Source: Siphonodentalium dalli
Taxonomy: Eukaryota; Mollusca; Scaphopoda; Gadilida; Siphonodentaliidae
DNA: 64,000 nucleotides
Assembly: GCA_032622095.1 (NCBI GenBank)
Contig: CP136061.1
Span: 167,963,107 to 168,027,106 of the forward strand
Direction of reading: 5' to 3'
Shown here: positions 25,232-36,272 of the stretch, piece after piece
Numbering within the stretch: the first letter of the stretch is position 1
Layout: every line of letters begins with the position of its first letter
Translations under genes and position numbers: made by a program
The notes under the pieces: generated by a model
What the model was told of the DNA's origin: nothing
Seen by the model: only the letters and a program-made list of their open reading frames with translations
Database searches by the model: none

Positions 25232-26289
25232 TTGTTAATCTTTCTCTTTGCAGGACTCTAACGGTGTATTCGGAAAACACGAAGATACATGAAGATAATT
25301 GTGTACTCTCTCAAACACCATGGTACAAAAATGTTCTTAAATTATATCTATCTCAAATGACAGTGCAAACATAAATGCGAATTTCGTCTAACGAACAACC
25401 ACTCACTTCATAAATTCATATTATAAATTACATGAATATTGCTATCTTAGTGCGGTGTCGGAAGAGCGTATTTTCGAACGAGATTGTTTTCCTCACAGTA
25501 TAGAATTATCCCTCTTTGGTGTCAATCTTCTCTAACAGACGTCGACGTTAAATTGCCACCAGTCCAGTCTCTACCGGCGCGGGAATAAATCAGTACCATT
25601 CATTTAAATACTCATAAGTTAACAAGAGAATATATATATCTCTCTCTTTTTAAAACTGTTTCTTGAACTGATCTGCACTGAATGAAATAAACTACTAGCT
25701 GGTGCCGGGGCGAAACAAACAAGCGCGGCGAATTGAAACCCAAATCGTCCTTGCAGTTGCATGGTGCCGTCGAATTGTCGGACAGCATATTAACTCGACA
25801 AGACCCCCCCCCCCCCCCCCGCTGTACGAATAATCCAAATATCCCACCCACCCCATCCACGGTCTCGAAGTTTAAAATACCGGGCATTTTATATTATGCA
25901 GCGACACGATTGTGGAACTTAACAAAAGTAGTACCACATTTTTTCCTCAGATGCGAAATGAGCAGTTTTCTAACAGTATAGAATTATCTCTCTTTGTCGA
26001 CATTATAAATCTGCCAGTTCACCTAAGAAATGTTCAATATATTTTCACGGGTTACTGGAACTGCTCCGCGAATTCCGAAGTCTAGATTACCTCTTCCGAG
26101 TTTTGCCTGAGTTCACTTCCTATCTGCGCACGGTCACTGGGGATTTTCACAACGTTAATAACGCAAGTTTTCCACAACGACGAAATATATACATGTGTTA
26201 ATTCGAAATAAAACTCCAAATTAGACTCAGTTTTGTTTGGAATTAATCTCTAAAAATTGTTGAAAACTGTTGACAGGGAATAATTCACC
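25232..26289. other. Intergenic, no gene seen
   Basis: GTATAGAATTAT(C/T)(C/T)CTCTTTG occurs near 25,498 and 25,977, so part of this stretch is duplicated. C17 at 25804-25820. The short ORFs crossing it are low-complexity. Confidence 0.4.
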
Positions 26290-26978
26290 ATGCTCAGAAG
26301 TGCGGTGGAGCAACATAGCGTTCAATCTGCAGTTGAGTTTGACAGTACAGCTTCTCAAAGGAACAACACTGTGTCGGTAGATGATTTGGTGACCATGTCA
26401 CACCTTCCTAAAGACAAATTCACCAGTGAGCTACTACGTAGCACAAATTCAAACGCATCGTGGTTGAAAACAATCAGGCCCAAGATATTCGCAGAAGCTC
26501 AACATCTGAGCACTGAATTAACCACATGTGACTTAAAACAGCACCACCAACGCTCAGGTGGCGGCCCTCTGGCCTCTGGAAAACAATCAACGACATAAAA
26601 GACATTCTGACCCCAATGCCCCCTGACGAACTGATATATATCGCTCAACCACCCCGCACACCAACAAATCACTGCCCATGTGGATCAACTTGCATGCAAG
26701 ACAAAGTTAATATAGAAATCCACAGCACGAGCACACTGATGAAAGCGGATATTACATCCGCAGTCGAACAGTCAGATGACTTACTTGCTAAATATAAGTC
26801 ACTTGATTCTGATATTGTGCAAATCAGGCATGAAATTTTCAACTCTTTTCCTAAAAATGTCGCGAACTGCGTAACAATCGTAATGTGGGCTTATTCTGTT
26901 AAGAAACCATGCGTTGTGTTGGGACAACCAATGTTCACTTATTCCAACAAAGTCGAATTTTTTATTCGACAGCATTGA
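26290..26978 (+). pseudogene. Broken ORF of unknown family, possibly element-derived
   Basis: ATG at 26290 opens MLRSAVEQHSVQSAVEFDS in one frame to 26598. A second frame is continuous from about 26,565 (RPSGLWKTINDIKDILTPMP) and runs through SDDLLAKYKSLDSDIVQIRH to a stop at 26976. The two parts overlap around 26,560-26,598, as expected from one frameshift in a protein of about 225 residues. Composition is protein-like and has no low-complexity bias. It precedes LINE remnants by 2 kb and could be a gag-like ORF1 or unrelated. No zinc knuckle is visible. Confidence 0.4.
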
Positions 26979-27079
26979 AGTAGCCCCCGGTGCTTTTCAC
27001 ACCCGAAACGTTCCAGGTAGCGATATGTATCATTGTGTTGTGAGCTATGGGGCACTTCTCAATATGTAGTGCCATATGA

Positions 27080-27400
27080 ATGTGAACAATTAATAAGCAT
27101 GATAAGTTCTTGAGAAGAAATTGTTTTTAAAATTACTATGGCGGGAAACAGTTATGGTCCTGGCTTTGCACCTATTTGATCTGATAAACTTATTTGAACA
27201 AATCTGATTGTGAGTCACCTAGGGAACATGCACACCAAAATATATAAACACATCTGGTCTTTAATATGGAGAAGAAAACAATTGTTGAAAGACAGATGGA
27301 TAGACATCCCAGCAGATAGATGGATAGAAGGACTGCCTGACAGAAGAAGACAAATTCAATCCAATATACCCCCCAATTTTCTTCACCTGGATAAGTGTTG
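27080..27400 (+). repeat. Dispersed repeat fragment with microsatellite-like end
   Basis: Contains TTAAAATTACTATGGCGGGA, GTTATGGTCCTGG and GAGTCACCTAGGGAACATG. The same phrases recur at 42,660-43,200 and 44,700-45,000. It ends in GACAGATGGATAGAC-type repeats and CCAATATACCCCCC, reminiscent of the cassette caps but without a complete hairpin. Confidence 0.55.
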
Positions 27401-27421
27401 GTTAAGATAATAATATGAAAC

Positions 27422-28372
27422 AGCCAAGCCTGAATTTAGTGTCTGACATTTGCAGAATGAGGTCCCCAAAATGTGAATTGAATAAAAGGTCAGCAGACTA
27501 CAGTGTCCCCCGACAACATGGCAAGAAATTTTACAAAAAAATGTTGAAATTTTCTAAGTCGAAAAGGGTTAATAACTCCATAAAAAATATTAGCTATATA
27601 GATGTTGCAAATCACCAACATGTTAGGAACAATATCCCAAAGTTTCAAATCTCTACATTTCAAACTGTAGGAGGAGTTGATTACACTATGAAGGTACCCA
27701 ATCTCATCCAAAAGGCAAAAATGTTCCAAATTTTCTAAGTCGAAAACCCCCCAAAAATATGGAAAAAATGATATTTTTTATTAGCTATATAGATGTTGCA
27801 AATCACCAACATGTTAGGAACAATATCCCGGAGTTTCAAATCTCTACATTTAAAACTGTAGGAGTTGATTACACCATGAAGGTACCCAATCTCATCCAAA
27901 AGGCAAAAATGTTCCAAATTTTCTAAGTCGAAAACCCCCCAAACATATGGAAAAAATGATATTTTTGATTAGCTATATAGATGTTGCAAATCACCAACAT
28001 GTTAGGAACAATATCCCAGAGTTTCAAATATCTACGTTTAAAACTGTAGGAGGAGTTGATTACACCACGAAGGTACCCGATCTCGGACGCACGGACGGAC
28101 GGACACACGGACGGACGGACGAGGGTCATTTTTATAGTCCTCCGACGGAAACGTTGGGGGACAATGACACTATTCCGCAACGCAGTCTAGCATCACTGAA
28201 TTAACACTCAGTCTGATTAGGCGTCAACTGCCATGGGAAACCTAGAAACAGATTGAAGTTCTACCGTTGAAGTTGGTGGTTCTAGCCTGCTGTACAGGGT
28301 AGCAACACTAAATTCACCCCCTGGGGACCACATTCTGCAAATGTCAGACACACTAAATTCAGGCTTGAGAAA
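27422..28372. repeat. Inverted-repeat flanks around a cassette
   Basis: AGCCTGAATTTAGTGTCTGA with TTTGCAGAATGAGGTCCCC at 27422-27470 is mirrored at 28318-28372. The same flank family appears at 43,390-44,200. The interior is the cassette at 27546-28162, suggesting insertion of the cassette into an older element. Confidence 0.5.
27546..28162 (+). repeat. Tandem-repeat cassette, three units of about 189 bp, GGAC microsatellite, hairpin cap
   Basis: AGCTATATAGATGTTGCAAA recurs at about 27592, 27783 and 27970 (spacing 191 and 187). The core ends in GGACGCACGGACGGACGG-type microsatellite at 28085-28121. The cap is a hairpin: GTCCTCCGACG (28137), loop GAAA, CGTTGGGGGAC (28152-28162), 11 pairs with two G-U wobbles. 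CCCCCGACAAC near 27510 resembles the cap's other arm, giving the element an inverted-end look. Confidence 0.8.
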
Positions 28373-28689
28373 ATAATTTTGTTTTAATTTGATAATAACA
28401 ACAAGCACCATTGCTAGTGCAGTGTTTACACAAACCTGTCCAATAACATTCTAATCTCTAATCTGTCATTCTGATCTCAATTAATGACCTGACTGTGTCT
28501 CTCTGAAACTGAGTCCTCTTGTAGATATAATATTGGCAGATATAATAACTGCTTCTGGAGAGAGGTAGATACCCTTTTGGTGACCGTATTATAAGCCATC
28601 GAATAATTATCTCCTCCAAACCAAAGTAACTAACTGCCTCTCTTGTAACATTTACAGAAACTAGCGCTCGTGTCTAACACATTACACTC

Positions 28690-28870
28690 ACGCGACAACA
28701 CCTATCGAGCGGGACCCGGCACTAAGCTCGGGGTGGGGTGCAAGGAAACTTCAGACCCATAAGTGGTCATCTAAGCTCTCATCGAGTTAAGGCCGGACAT
28801 ATACCCTCATATGTTCGGCCGCTTGCTGCTCTGCGACTTTCTTCGGGAGGCACAGGAACGGCCCATCAAG
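28690..28870 (+). ncRNA. GC-rich structured segment, candidate RNA, unidentified
   Basis: In AT-rich surroundings this block is GC-rich and contains a 12-bp stem GGCCGGACATAT / ATATGTTCGGCC with loop ACCCTC (28790-28820), closed with one G-U wobble, which favours an RNA structure. A second short stem, CCCGGC...GCTCGGG, lies near 28,715. It does not match 5S, tRNA, U-snRNA, 7SK or SRP RNA patterns that I know. It may instead be the 5' region of the LINE that follows, or a SINE head. Confidence 0.25.
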
Positions 28871-29061
28871 AAAACATTGTAATTATCAACTTGTGCATTC
28901 ATCATTTTATCAAAATAAAATAACCCAAAAAATCATATAAAATGTAAAAAAAAATTGTTCACTGTACAATACTTATATATATATATATAGATGTATATCA
29001 TGTCCTGTTCATTATCGTTCAAAATTACTTCAGCAAATAAAAATCTGAAATAACACTGTAT

Positions 29062-29641
29062 ATGATTGTTAATAATATGATTTCACCTACGTCCGTGCAC
29101 GACATGGGGAAGAAGGGTGGGATAGAAAAATATACAAATTTGCAGTATCAAAACATGTGCAGAAAGAATGGATTTATATTTGTTGACAACTGTTTAACAT
29201 TCCTTTCACACGGCAGGATTAGAGTAGATTTGTTCAGAGACAATTGGCACCCAAATAGAGATGGTTATAAAGTTCTGGCATTGGATATCAAATACCCCCA
29301 GGAGGAAATGAATGAAATCGCAGTGGACATATGTGATGATCATGATGATACAGTGATGGATCGGCGTGCAAACTTTTCAGGGGAACACCGGCAGATGTAT
29401 CGGGAAATGCGTCCCAAGACATCATCTGTGGCGACCAGATCAACTGAACGAGACACGCGGTACTGGCAATGAGATGGGACTTGCCTTCGGACATTGGAAT
29501 ATCAATTCCTATCGACACGAGAATGTTCGTCAGAATGAAGAACAGTGTTTTCAAAGTGTTAGAACAGATGAGCTATCTTTTTGGTCACAGCAACTAGCAC
29601 AAATTCTGAAATACATTAATAACCAACATAAACCTCAGTAG
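29062..29641 (+). pseudogene. LINE ORF1 remnant with SGNH/esterase-like C-terminus
   Basis: The first frame (29062-29472) reads MIVNNMISPTSVHDM, then YQNMCRKNGFIFVDN and RVDLFRDNWHPNRDGYKVLA. The D..HPN.DGY block matches the last (Asp-His) motif of SGNH hydrolase domains that occur in ORF1 proteins of CR1/L2-type retrotransposons. The reading continues after a frameshift at about 29,470 as GLAFGHWNINSYRHEN and LAQILKYINNQHKPQ, stopping at 29641. The N-terminal half, with the catalytic Ser block, is missing. ORF2 remnants begin about 400 bp downstream on the same strand, consistent with one element. Confidence 0.6.
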
Positions 29642-30038
29642 GTAACTTTTTTAAATACATATATATCATATATCTAGATTGTTTTATTTATTTACAATAT
29701 TACCGTACTAACAAATAAATTGCGTAGCAGTATAGTCGCATAAATCTATTATGCGTGTTAACACGATTTATAATATAAGTTTATGATTCGTTTACGATAA
29801 TAATTGCGCGGCTATATATTGGCCCAATTATATACGCAAAATGGTATAATTGTTTTGTTGAAACAGCGTCTGGATACTTAAAATTAACGAGGTAGACTAG
29901 TGTTGAAACGATGGTCTAAAGAGTTTAAAGATATATACAATGTGACTGGAATATATGCCTATTTCAATTTTGACGTTCATATATAGACTATTCCCGACAG
30001 TCCTTTTCGAATATCGTTACCTATATATATATATACAT

Positions 30039-31204
30039 ATGAGCTCTCTTTCGCAAAACCATAGCCGTGACCGGCGGAAAATTGCATATACTGCCTGGAA
30101 TGCGCAAGGCTTTGTGAATAAAATTACCGATGAAGATTGCCTAAAGCATTTAGAAAAATATGATTTTATAACGATATCAGAAACCTGGCACCACTCTGTG
30201 GATGATATAGAAATGCCAGGGTACTGCTGCTTCGATCTTAGTAGAGGCTCAAATAGTACAATCAGGGGAGGAATTGCCTTTTATTGTAAGAATAAGTATA
30301 AGTCTTCTAGAGTATTGTAATTAAATCAATACGCAATATGGGTTGAATTTTGTGGCAGTATCTTCAATATGCAATCGAATGTAGTATTTATATCCATGTA
30401 TATTCCTCCTGCGAACTCGACTTTCTGGGCTCATAGTAGCAATTACGATTCCGTGTACGACAGCATTGAAACACTTTTAAAAGATTGTAAGTCGGACGAC
30501 TTTGTTATCTTGGGAGGGGATTTTAACTCGAGAACAGCGAAACGGTCCGATTATGTTAGAGACGATTGCGATAGGTATGGCCCCCTTCCCAATACGTATA
30601 CAGTTGATGAAATCGCTGCACGAGAAAGTTTAGATGATACAGTAAACCATTTTGGGCGACAACTCCTCTAATTATGTAAAGCTGCGTCACTGCATATACT
30701 CAATGGAAGAACACCCGGCGATTCTTTTGGGAACTTTACGAGTTGTCAACATAATGGGTGCAGTGTAGTCGATTATATTATAGTGGGCATCGCATATTAA
30801 TATTAACAAGCTCGAATCTATTCCATGTGAAATTACACATGTTAAATTGTGTAAATCAGTGTTGGGTTTAAATAGAATGGCGTCTAATCACGCGACAAGA
30901 GCAGAATTGGGCAGATTTCCGATAGCACATGCATGATGCGATAATGAATGCTGTAAGATATATGCTTAAACCGTCTGAAAGAAAACCGAATATGTTACTT
31001 CGGAATTCTGCCCAAATATGCGAGGAATATATAATTCTTGATTCAATGACAATTATGACGGGCATTAATCATTCCGAGAAGCCCATATATAACCTGTATG
31101 AATTGTTCCACAAGGCCGTTATGTGCATGTATTTGGCGTTTGAGATAAGTCTGCACAGCTGCTATAATCTACTAAATATACGACCATCCCCTGTGCCATT
31201 TTAG
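30039..31204 (+). pseudogene. LINE ORF2 remnant: AP-type endonuclease, reverse transcriptase deleted, C-terminal tail
   Basis: From ATG 30039 one frame gives IAYTAWNAQGFVNK, FITISETWH, GGIAFYCKNKY, a stop at 30318, then FISMYIPPANS and VILGGDFNSRT, a second stop at 30669, then NGRTPGDSFGNF and VVDYIIVG. These are the ordered motifs of the exonuclease-endonuclease-phosphatase domain of non-LTR retrotransposons (Asn, Glu, the GDFN block and the closing D-Y-I segment). Within 100 bp the text jumps to ITHVKLCKSVLGLN and RAELGRFPIAHA, typical of the extreme ORF2 C-terminus. No reverse transcriptase (FADD block) lies between, so an internal deletion of roughly 2 kb is inferred. The copy is clearly dead. 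Confidence 0.75.
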
Positions 31205-31502
31205 TGAGAATGTACACGAAAACGGCTAACAAAAACATGTTTTTCTCGCGAATGTGCAACCACCGAAACCAGAACATTTTACAATATGTTAGAAGAAAAC
31301 AATCTTGCTATGAAAATGTAAAGTTCATGTAGTACCCCATGGTCTATATAACGTTAACTCCCAGCTGTAAATCCCACACAATTTCTCACGCAGCCCTCCC
31401 GGACCCTCCCCCAATTGAATGTATAGTATATTATGCCAGAGCACTGAGGTGAAAGGGGTGCAAATGGAATTATGCAAAAACATGTATTTTGTTTGATCGT
31501 GA

Positions 31503-31727
31503 TTAACCCTTTGAGTGCCAGTTCCGATTTTTGTATCAATCCATATACCCTGTGCCAATGCATTATCTTATATATGCGAGTCGACCATAGGCCTCGCATA
31601 TATAAGAGAATGCATTGGCCTAACAATTTTTTTTTTTAATTTTAATAATTCATTCTTATATTCTTTAACATACTTATTTTGTAGGTTTATGGCCGATGAG
31701 ATCGGCCCCTGGCACTCAAATGGTTAA
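31503..31727. mobile_element. piggyBac-type MITE with nested hairpin and TTAA sites
   Basis: TTAACCCTTTGAGTGCCAG opens the element and CTGGCACTCAAATGGTTAA closes it: inverted ends next to TTAA. Inside, 31555-31580 and 31593-31618 form a second hairpin of 26 bp with one mismatch (CCAATGCATT...). GGCCGAT-GAG-ATCGGCC lies near the right end. Outside, a direct repeat of about 30 bp (CAAATG.AATTATGCAAA) flanks the element at 31461-31490 and 31735-31762. Related ends occur at 12221-12821. Confidence 0.75.
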
Positions 31728-33010
31728 AGCGGCGCAAATGAATTATGCAAATACATGTATTTGGTCCGATTCTGATAGGAAGGTGGTGCAGACCTGTGCA
31801 GTTGGAATGTCCCCAAGGTGGACCCTCCAACCAAACAGATGGGTCGATATTAGACTCCATATTCTTGTCCTTGGACGGTTTTTGGCCCAGTCCGCCTCTT
31901 TTCAGAAGTAACCCCAGTCACCAAACTGTACCCAGGCGCGAGTTTGGTATTTTGAGGCCTATCGTATTCTATACCCCATGCTGGTTTTATCAGGATTAGT
32001 TTGGTACATCTGATGGCTCACCATTATTCGACCCAGTGGAAGAACTTCATATACACATTTATTTTATACACATTTGCAATGCGCAAAATCTTTCATTTCA
32101 TATATTACAACCTATTTGAAGACTTCATTGGCCATGTAAGAATTAAAAGAGACCACTACGATTTGTCGATCTCTCAAATGTAATGTACAATTTCCGCCTC
32201 TCACTATAATCGCACTATAAATACAAGTGTCCTTCGTCTGCGAAGAAAATGCGTACACGATCCGCGCTACAGTCATGTCATTTTATTCCTCATTATTGGA
32301 TAATGAACTTGTCGCTTGACACCTCTTGCCCCCCAACAACCCGGTTCTACCTGGCAGTCAAAATTGGGCTCGTCTATTAATAATTTACGCAGTAACTTTT
32401 TTAACCACGTCGTTTTAAGAAAACTGTTTATAGAAGAGTCGACACAGTCGGTATAGTGAAAAAGGTAAGTAAGATTTATTTGTTGAGTATATATATATAT
32501 CGTTTTTCGTTTCCAGCTAACATGCAACATATATCATGATAATAATAATATATAGCATTTGTATAGCGCTTCATCCCTGGTGTAGCTCGAAGAAAAAACT
32601 CAGAAAAAGGTCCAGTATTATCTACATGTTCGAGAACAGAATCCCATATACGACTTAATATGATGTGCTTTCGTTTCCATCCAACAAGGATAGCCTCCCT
32701 CCTAATATATTCCGTAACATGTTCCCATAGGTTACACGGATTTTTATGAAATTTTCCACATATGTTTACTGGTACTATGGACGCAATATGTGAGATTCAT
32801 ATTTCTGTGAGTGGCGTTTAGTGGCCACAGTAAATGTGTTTTTCCGTTGACATGTGTATTCGTGTAAGATGCTGTGAGCCATATTGGGATGTCATGCATC
32901 GCATGTTAACCAAATTTAGGGATGGACCTCCTGCACGCTGGCTGTAGCCCATTTAATTTCCTCAAATCAACGATCCATCTTGGGATTATTTAAGTCCGAT
33001 TATCTGCGAT
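31728..33010. other. Intergenic, no gene seen
   Basis: Contains (TA)n at about 32,489-32,500 and an AATAATAATA run at 32,540. No ORF with a recognised domain. Confidence 0.4.
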
Positions 33011-33408
33011 ATGGACATCACATCAAAAGGCAGTAAAAGTGAAAGAAACAACGTAATGACTGTGACACAAGTTTGATTTTTCCAATAATAACATTCAACT
33101 CTGACATATGGTTCCTAGATCTAATGGATATAATACACAACTCATTAACGGTACGCGCCACCAATAAGGCCTGATCTAGTTTTAATATCATGAACCTAAT
33201 AGACACCATCGACTATGAGAAACCACATATCCAAGAATCGGATGGAATAGCCCAATTTAAACAAATGACCACATGCTCACAACCGAACGTACTAAAAGCA
33301 ATTGCCCATTATTTTGTCTACCATAGACTTGCCAAAAAGGGAAAATGGCAACCTAGTGACCAACTGCTAGACAGAATACGCGACCAGACGAATGCAAATT
33401 CACAATAG
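33011..33408 (+). pseudogene. Decayed ORF, unknown protein
   Basis: ATG 33011 opens MDITSKGSKSERNNVM. A one-base shift leads to a frame reading DCDTSLIFPIITFNSDIWFL and SLTVRATNKA, then a TGA, then in the same frame DTIDYEKPHIQESDG, NVLKAIAHYFVYHRLAKKG and DQLLDRIRDQTNANSQ, ending at 33408. AATAAA follows at about 33,414. About 130 residues of protein-like sequence broken by one frameshift and one stop. Family not recognised; a transposon ORF or a retrocopy are both possible. Confidence 0.4.
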
Positions 33409-33419
33409 TATGAATAAAA

Positions 33420-34333
33420 CCAAACTCGATGCAAATCATATAACTACAATATTGTGTGTGTCAAGACCAGAAATGATCATATGAATACATGTTCTTTCAC
33501 CACATTGTTATATATTATGTTTCTTTATTATGTATTTATACACTTGACCATATTTGGTGTGAAGGTGTAATAAATTAATTGATTTATTGAATTGATTGAT
33601 CTAATACTAACAAGTTATGGAAATTTTCAAGAAAATCTGTCAAACACATCGGGAACTTTTATACCAAATATATTACGGGGACTGTGTTTGTAATATGGGA
33701 GTATTTCTTGATTCATCTAGAATTAAATAATGTCTATATATATATATATGATGACACTATATTGCTCATCGTTTTCGGCATTCTATGCACTTATTTTATA
33801 ATAGCCCTATTTAATGGTACTAAAACAAATAATTGAATTGAAATTGAAGTAGTTTATTTCACAGAATAACAGAATGGAAATAGTCTCACATATACGGGTC
33901 TAAAATATATGTATCTAGGCTCTATATAATTAAGGCGATCTTTCTCGTATCGTGGACGATAAACAATCGCAAGCATAATATTTGCTCTAAAACAATGGAC
34001 AAACATTTCAAATATCTCATAATTGGCACGTGGGTCTTAACTGGGAAATCACAGAGAAAACACAAAGTACTTTATTAATGGGGTTTGTTGATTTGTTAAT
34101 ATGTCGGCATATTGTGTGATACAGCAAAATGATTATTGATGACTTGTACTATACATTATAATGTGTCGACCGCCAAACGTGCTATATCATATTGTTGTAA
34201 GAAAGTCTGGACACTACTCAAAACAAATTGTATATATTTGCTTAGTTCTGACACGTGAAATGTCCATTTTAAGTTCCAAACAAAATCATGAGAGAGGAAT
34301 CATAGTAAATTATTTCATTTCTAAATTTTACAG
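33420..34333. other. Intergenic, no gene seen
   Basis: AT-rich, with a TA microsatellite at about 33,736-33,750. The ORF 34161-34394 is only a frame shadow over a possible exon at 34334. Confidence 0.4.
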
Positions 34334-34428
34334 GCATGGTGAATATCACTTTTTCTTTCAATATGGAAGGGAACCGAACCACGGGAGTGGTTGAGGTTGG
34401 GTCCATTGGACCCGTGGATCTGCTCATG
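34334..34428 (+). CDS. Candidate internal exon, unknown gene
   Basis: TTTTACAG at 34326-34333 is a good acceptor, and the block ends ATG/GTATGT, a good donor at 34429. Between them, after two bases, 31 codons are open: MVNITFSFNMEGNRTT then GVVEVGSIGPVDLLM. There are two N-glycosylation-type sites (NIT, NRT), suggesting an extracellular protein if real. No partner exon was found in the flanking kilobases. Chance occurrence is quite possible. Confidence 0.3.
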
Positions 34429-34845
34429 GTATGTCTATTTCTGCATGATACAGTGGAAATACAGATCGTGTGTTTAATTTCTTAAATTCTGTGCGAACAA
34501 TTGAAAACATCGGGAAAATAACTTACCACGGAAAGTAATTTTGAGGGCATATATGAAGTATATCAATATTTTGTTGTATTTCTCAACATATATATTGTGC
34601 CTCCTCCCAAATTAAGCAGACAAAATAAGCTTGATTGTTCGACACTCGCGGTTCTGGGTTCGCGAATTATCCTGGGACAATCGGAACCATGTGCGTCTAA
34701 AAATGTTATGATTAAAGTGATGTGAACCCCCCCCCCCCCCACCCCCATTCCGAATGGAATAACAAATAGTTATGCCAAAATAGGTTATTTTCATAAATTT
34801 GATTCCAAACAATCAGAAAACAGGGTCAATGTTATAACCGAAATA

Positions 34846-35676
34846 TACTCATAGTCCAGTGCATGGTTTTACCCAGAACTAATTGCAACATAATTGTTTT
34901 TTGCTGGAATTGGTGCATATACCCTCCGTAAACAACACACTAAAAATCGGCAAAAATCGGAAAAAGGTAAATTAGTGAATTTTGTGGAAAAAAAATTGGG
35001 AAAGTTTGGTCAAATCATCAATATATGGATTTACATGAATGTATATAAAAAATTCAAATTTACAAGTACTACAAATATCATGCCTATTTTGTCGACCACA
35101 TTTTCCTGAATCCAGAACTAGAAACAATTCCCAGATCCCTTAAGTATTTTTCGAGTTGTGTGCTTTCAAACACGCGAGTTTACCTGATTTTGGAGCCTTA
35201 ATTTCGCAGAATGAGCCAAATGCCGTATTATATGGTTAATTATTAAAAAAAAACTAGTGCCAAATTAATGACTTTTTCACTGTTTTAGTAATTTCCTCAC
35301 TAGAGTAAACACAAAATATGATTAATATTTGCATAAGGAGAATAAAATATTCTCAAACAAAATGTGTGTTCCATTGTATGCGGGACTTAGCCAAATTTGC
35401 CTTGACACATGAGGATGACACAATACACATCCTACTTGTAGGATTTGTGCATTTGATTGTTTTTATAAACATCCATGAAAATCCATAAATTGATGATTTG
35501 ACCAAATTTCCCCAAATTTATTTCACGAAATTCACCAATTTCCCTTTTTCCGATTTTTGCCGATTTTTAGTATGTTGTTTATGGAGGGTTTATGTACTTA
35601 CTCCAGAAAAAAATAATTATGTTGCAATTAGTTCCGGGTTTGGCATTTTTTCTCATAAATTCACTGGACTCATATC
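34846..35676. mobile_element. Large inverted-repeat element with arms of about 220 bp
   Basis: The left arm (34846-35060) includes AACTAATTGCAACATAATT, TAAAAATCGGCAAAAATCGG and GGTCAAATCATCAAT. The right arm (35450-35676) contains the same blocks inverted, in mirrored order, at about 80 percent identity. The centre of about 390 bp is AT-rich without a gene. A fragment of the left end (TTTTACCCAGAACTA) recurs at 2,385. Superfamily unknown. Confidence 0.8.
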
Positions 35677-35683
35677 AATGACT

Positions 35684-36272
35684 GTTATTAAGCATTGCAT
35701 CACGTAATGTTTTATGGCGTAATCTTTGCAGCAGGAAAATATCAGTGTGCAATTTTACCTGATATTTTCTTGCAGATATTCTCTTGCAGCTTCATGACGT
35801 GTACGCGCCCTAAGCGTTATTTCCGGATGATTCTTAATAAAGTCAAAAACCAGATGATTCTGATCATATTACAAAAAGTTTAATCTTTACAACATTTTCA
35901 CGGAACAATTTGTGAAGGCCCTTTAAATTGGAGATTTTGCATGCATGCTTCCAGCTCTTCCGGGATTAAGTCAACATACATAAACATAATTTCTCTTAGA
36001 CAGTGGATCCTTTGCGTGTATATAAATTCACCATTATATTCAAACGGTGTCCTCTCGTTGGAGAGATATAAATTTAGTAGCACAGCTTCACGGATAAGAT
36101 ATATCAGAACCAGATGTATCCTGGGTTTGTTTTCAGCGAATTATCCTAAAGCCAATGTTGTTACAATTATATGTGTGATGGGGATACGGTGTTATCTGAC
36201 AAGGTGATTAAGGACTGACCTGGGACGCGTAAATAGGGCCACGGCTTTCTGTCAAATATAAACATCTTTTTG
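35684..36272. other. Spacer 3' of the transposase, no gene seen
   Basis: Overlapping short ORFs at 35898-36207 show no domain. No clear AATAAA was noted on the minus strand immediately after the stop of the 36273-37508 ORF. Confidence 0.4.

Noticed and set aside
12616-25820. Long G or C homopolymers as regulatory G-quadruplexes
   Set aside because: Uninterrupted runs are common slippage products and error-prone; no promoter or gene is near them.
28690-28870. 5S rRNA or tRNA gene
   Set aside because: No match to the 5S A-box/C-box pattern, no tRNA B-box (GGTTCGAATCC type) or cloverleaf, and no T-run terminator at a suitable place.
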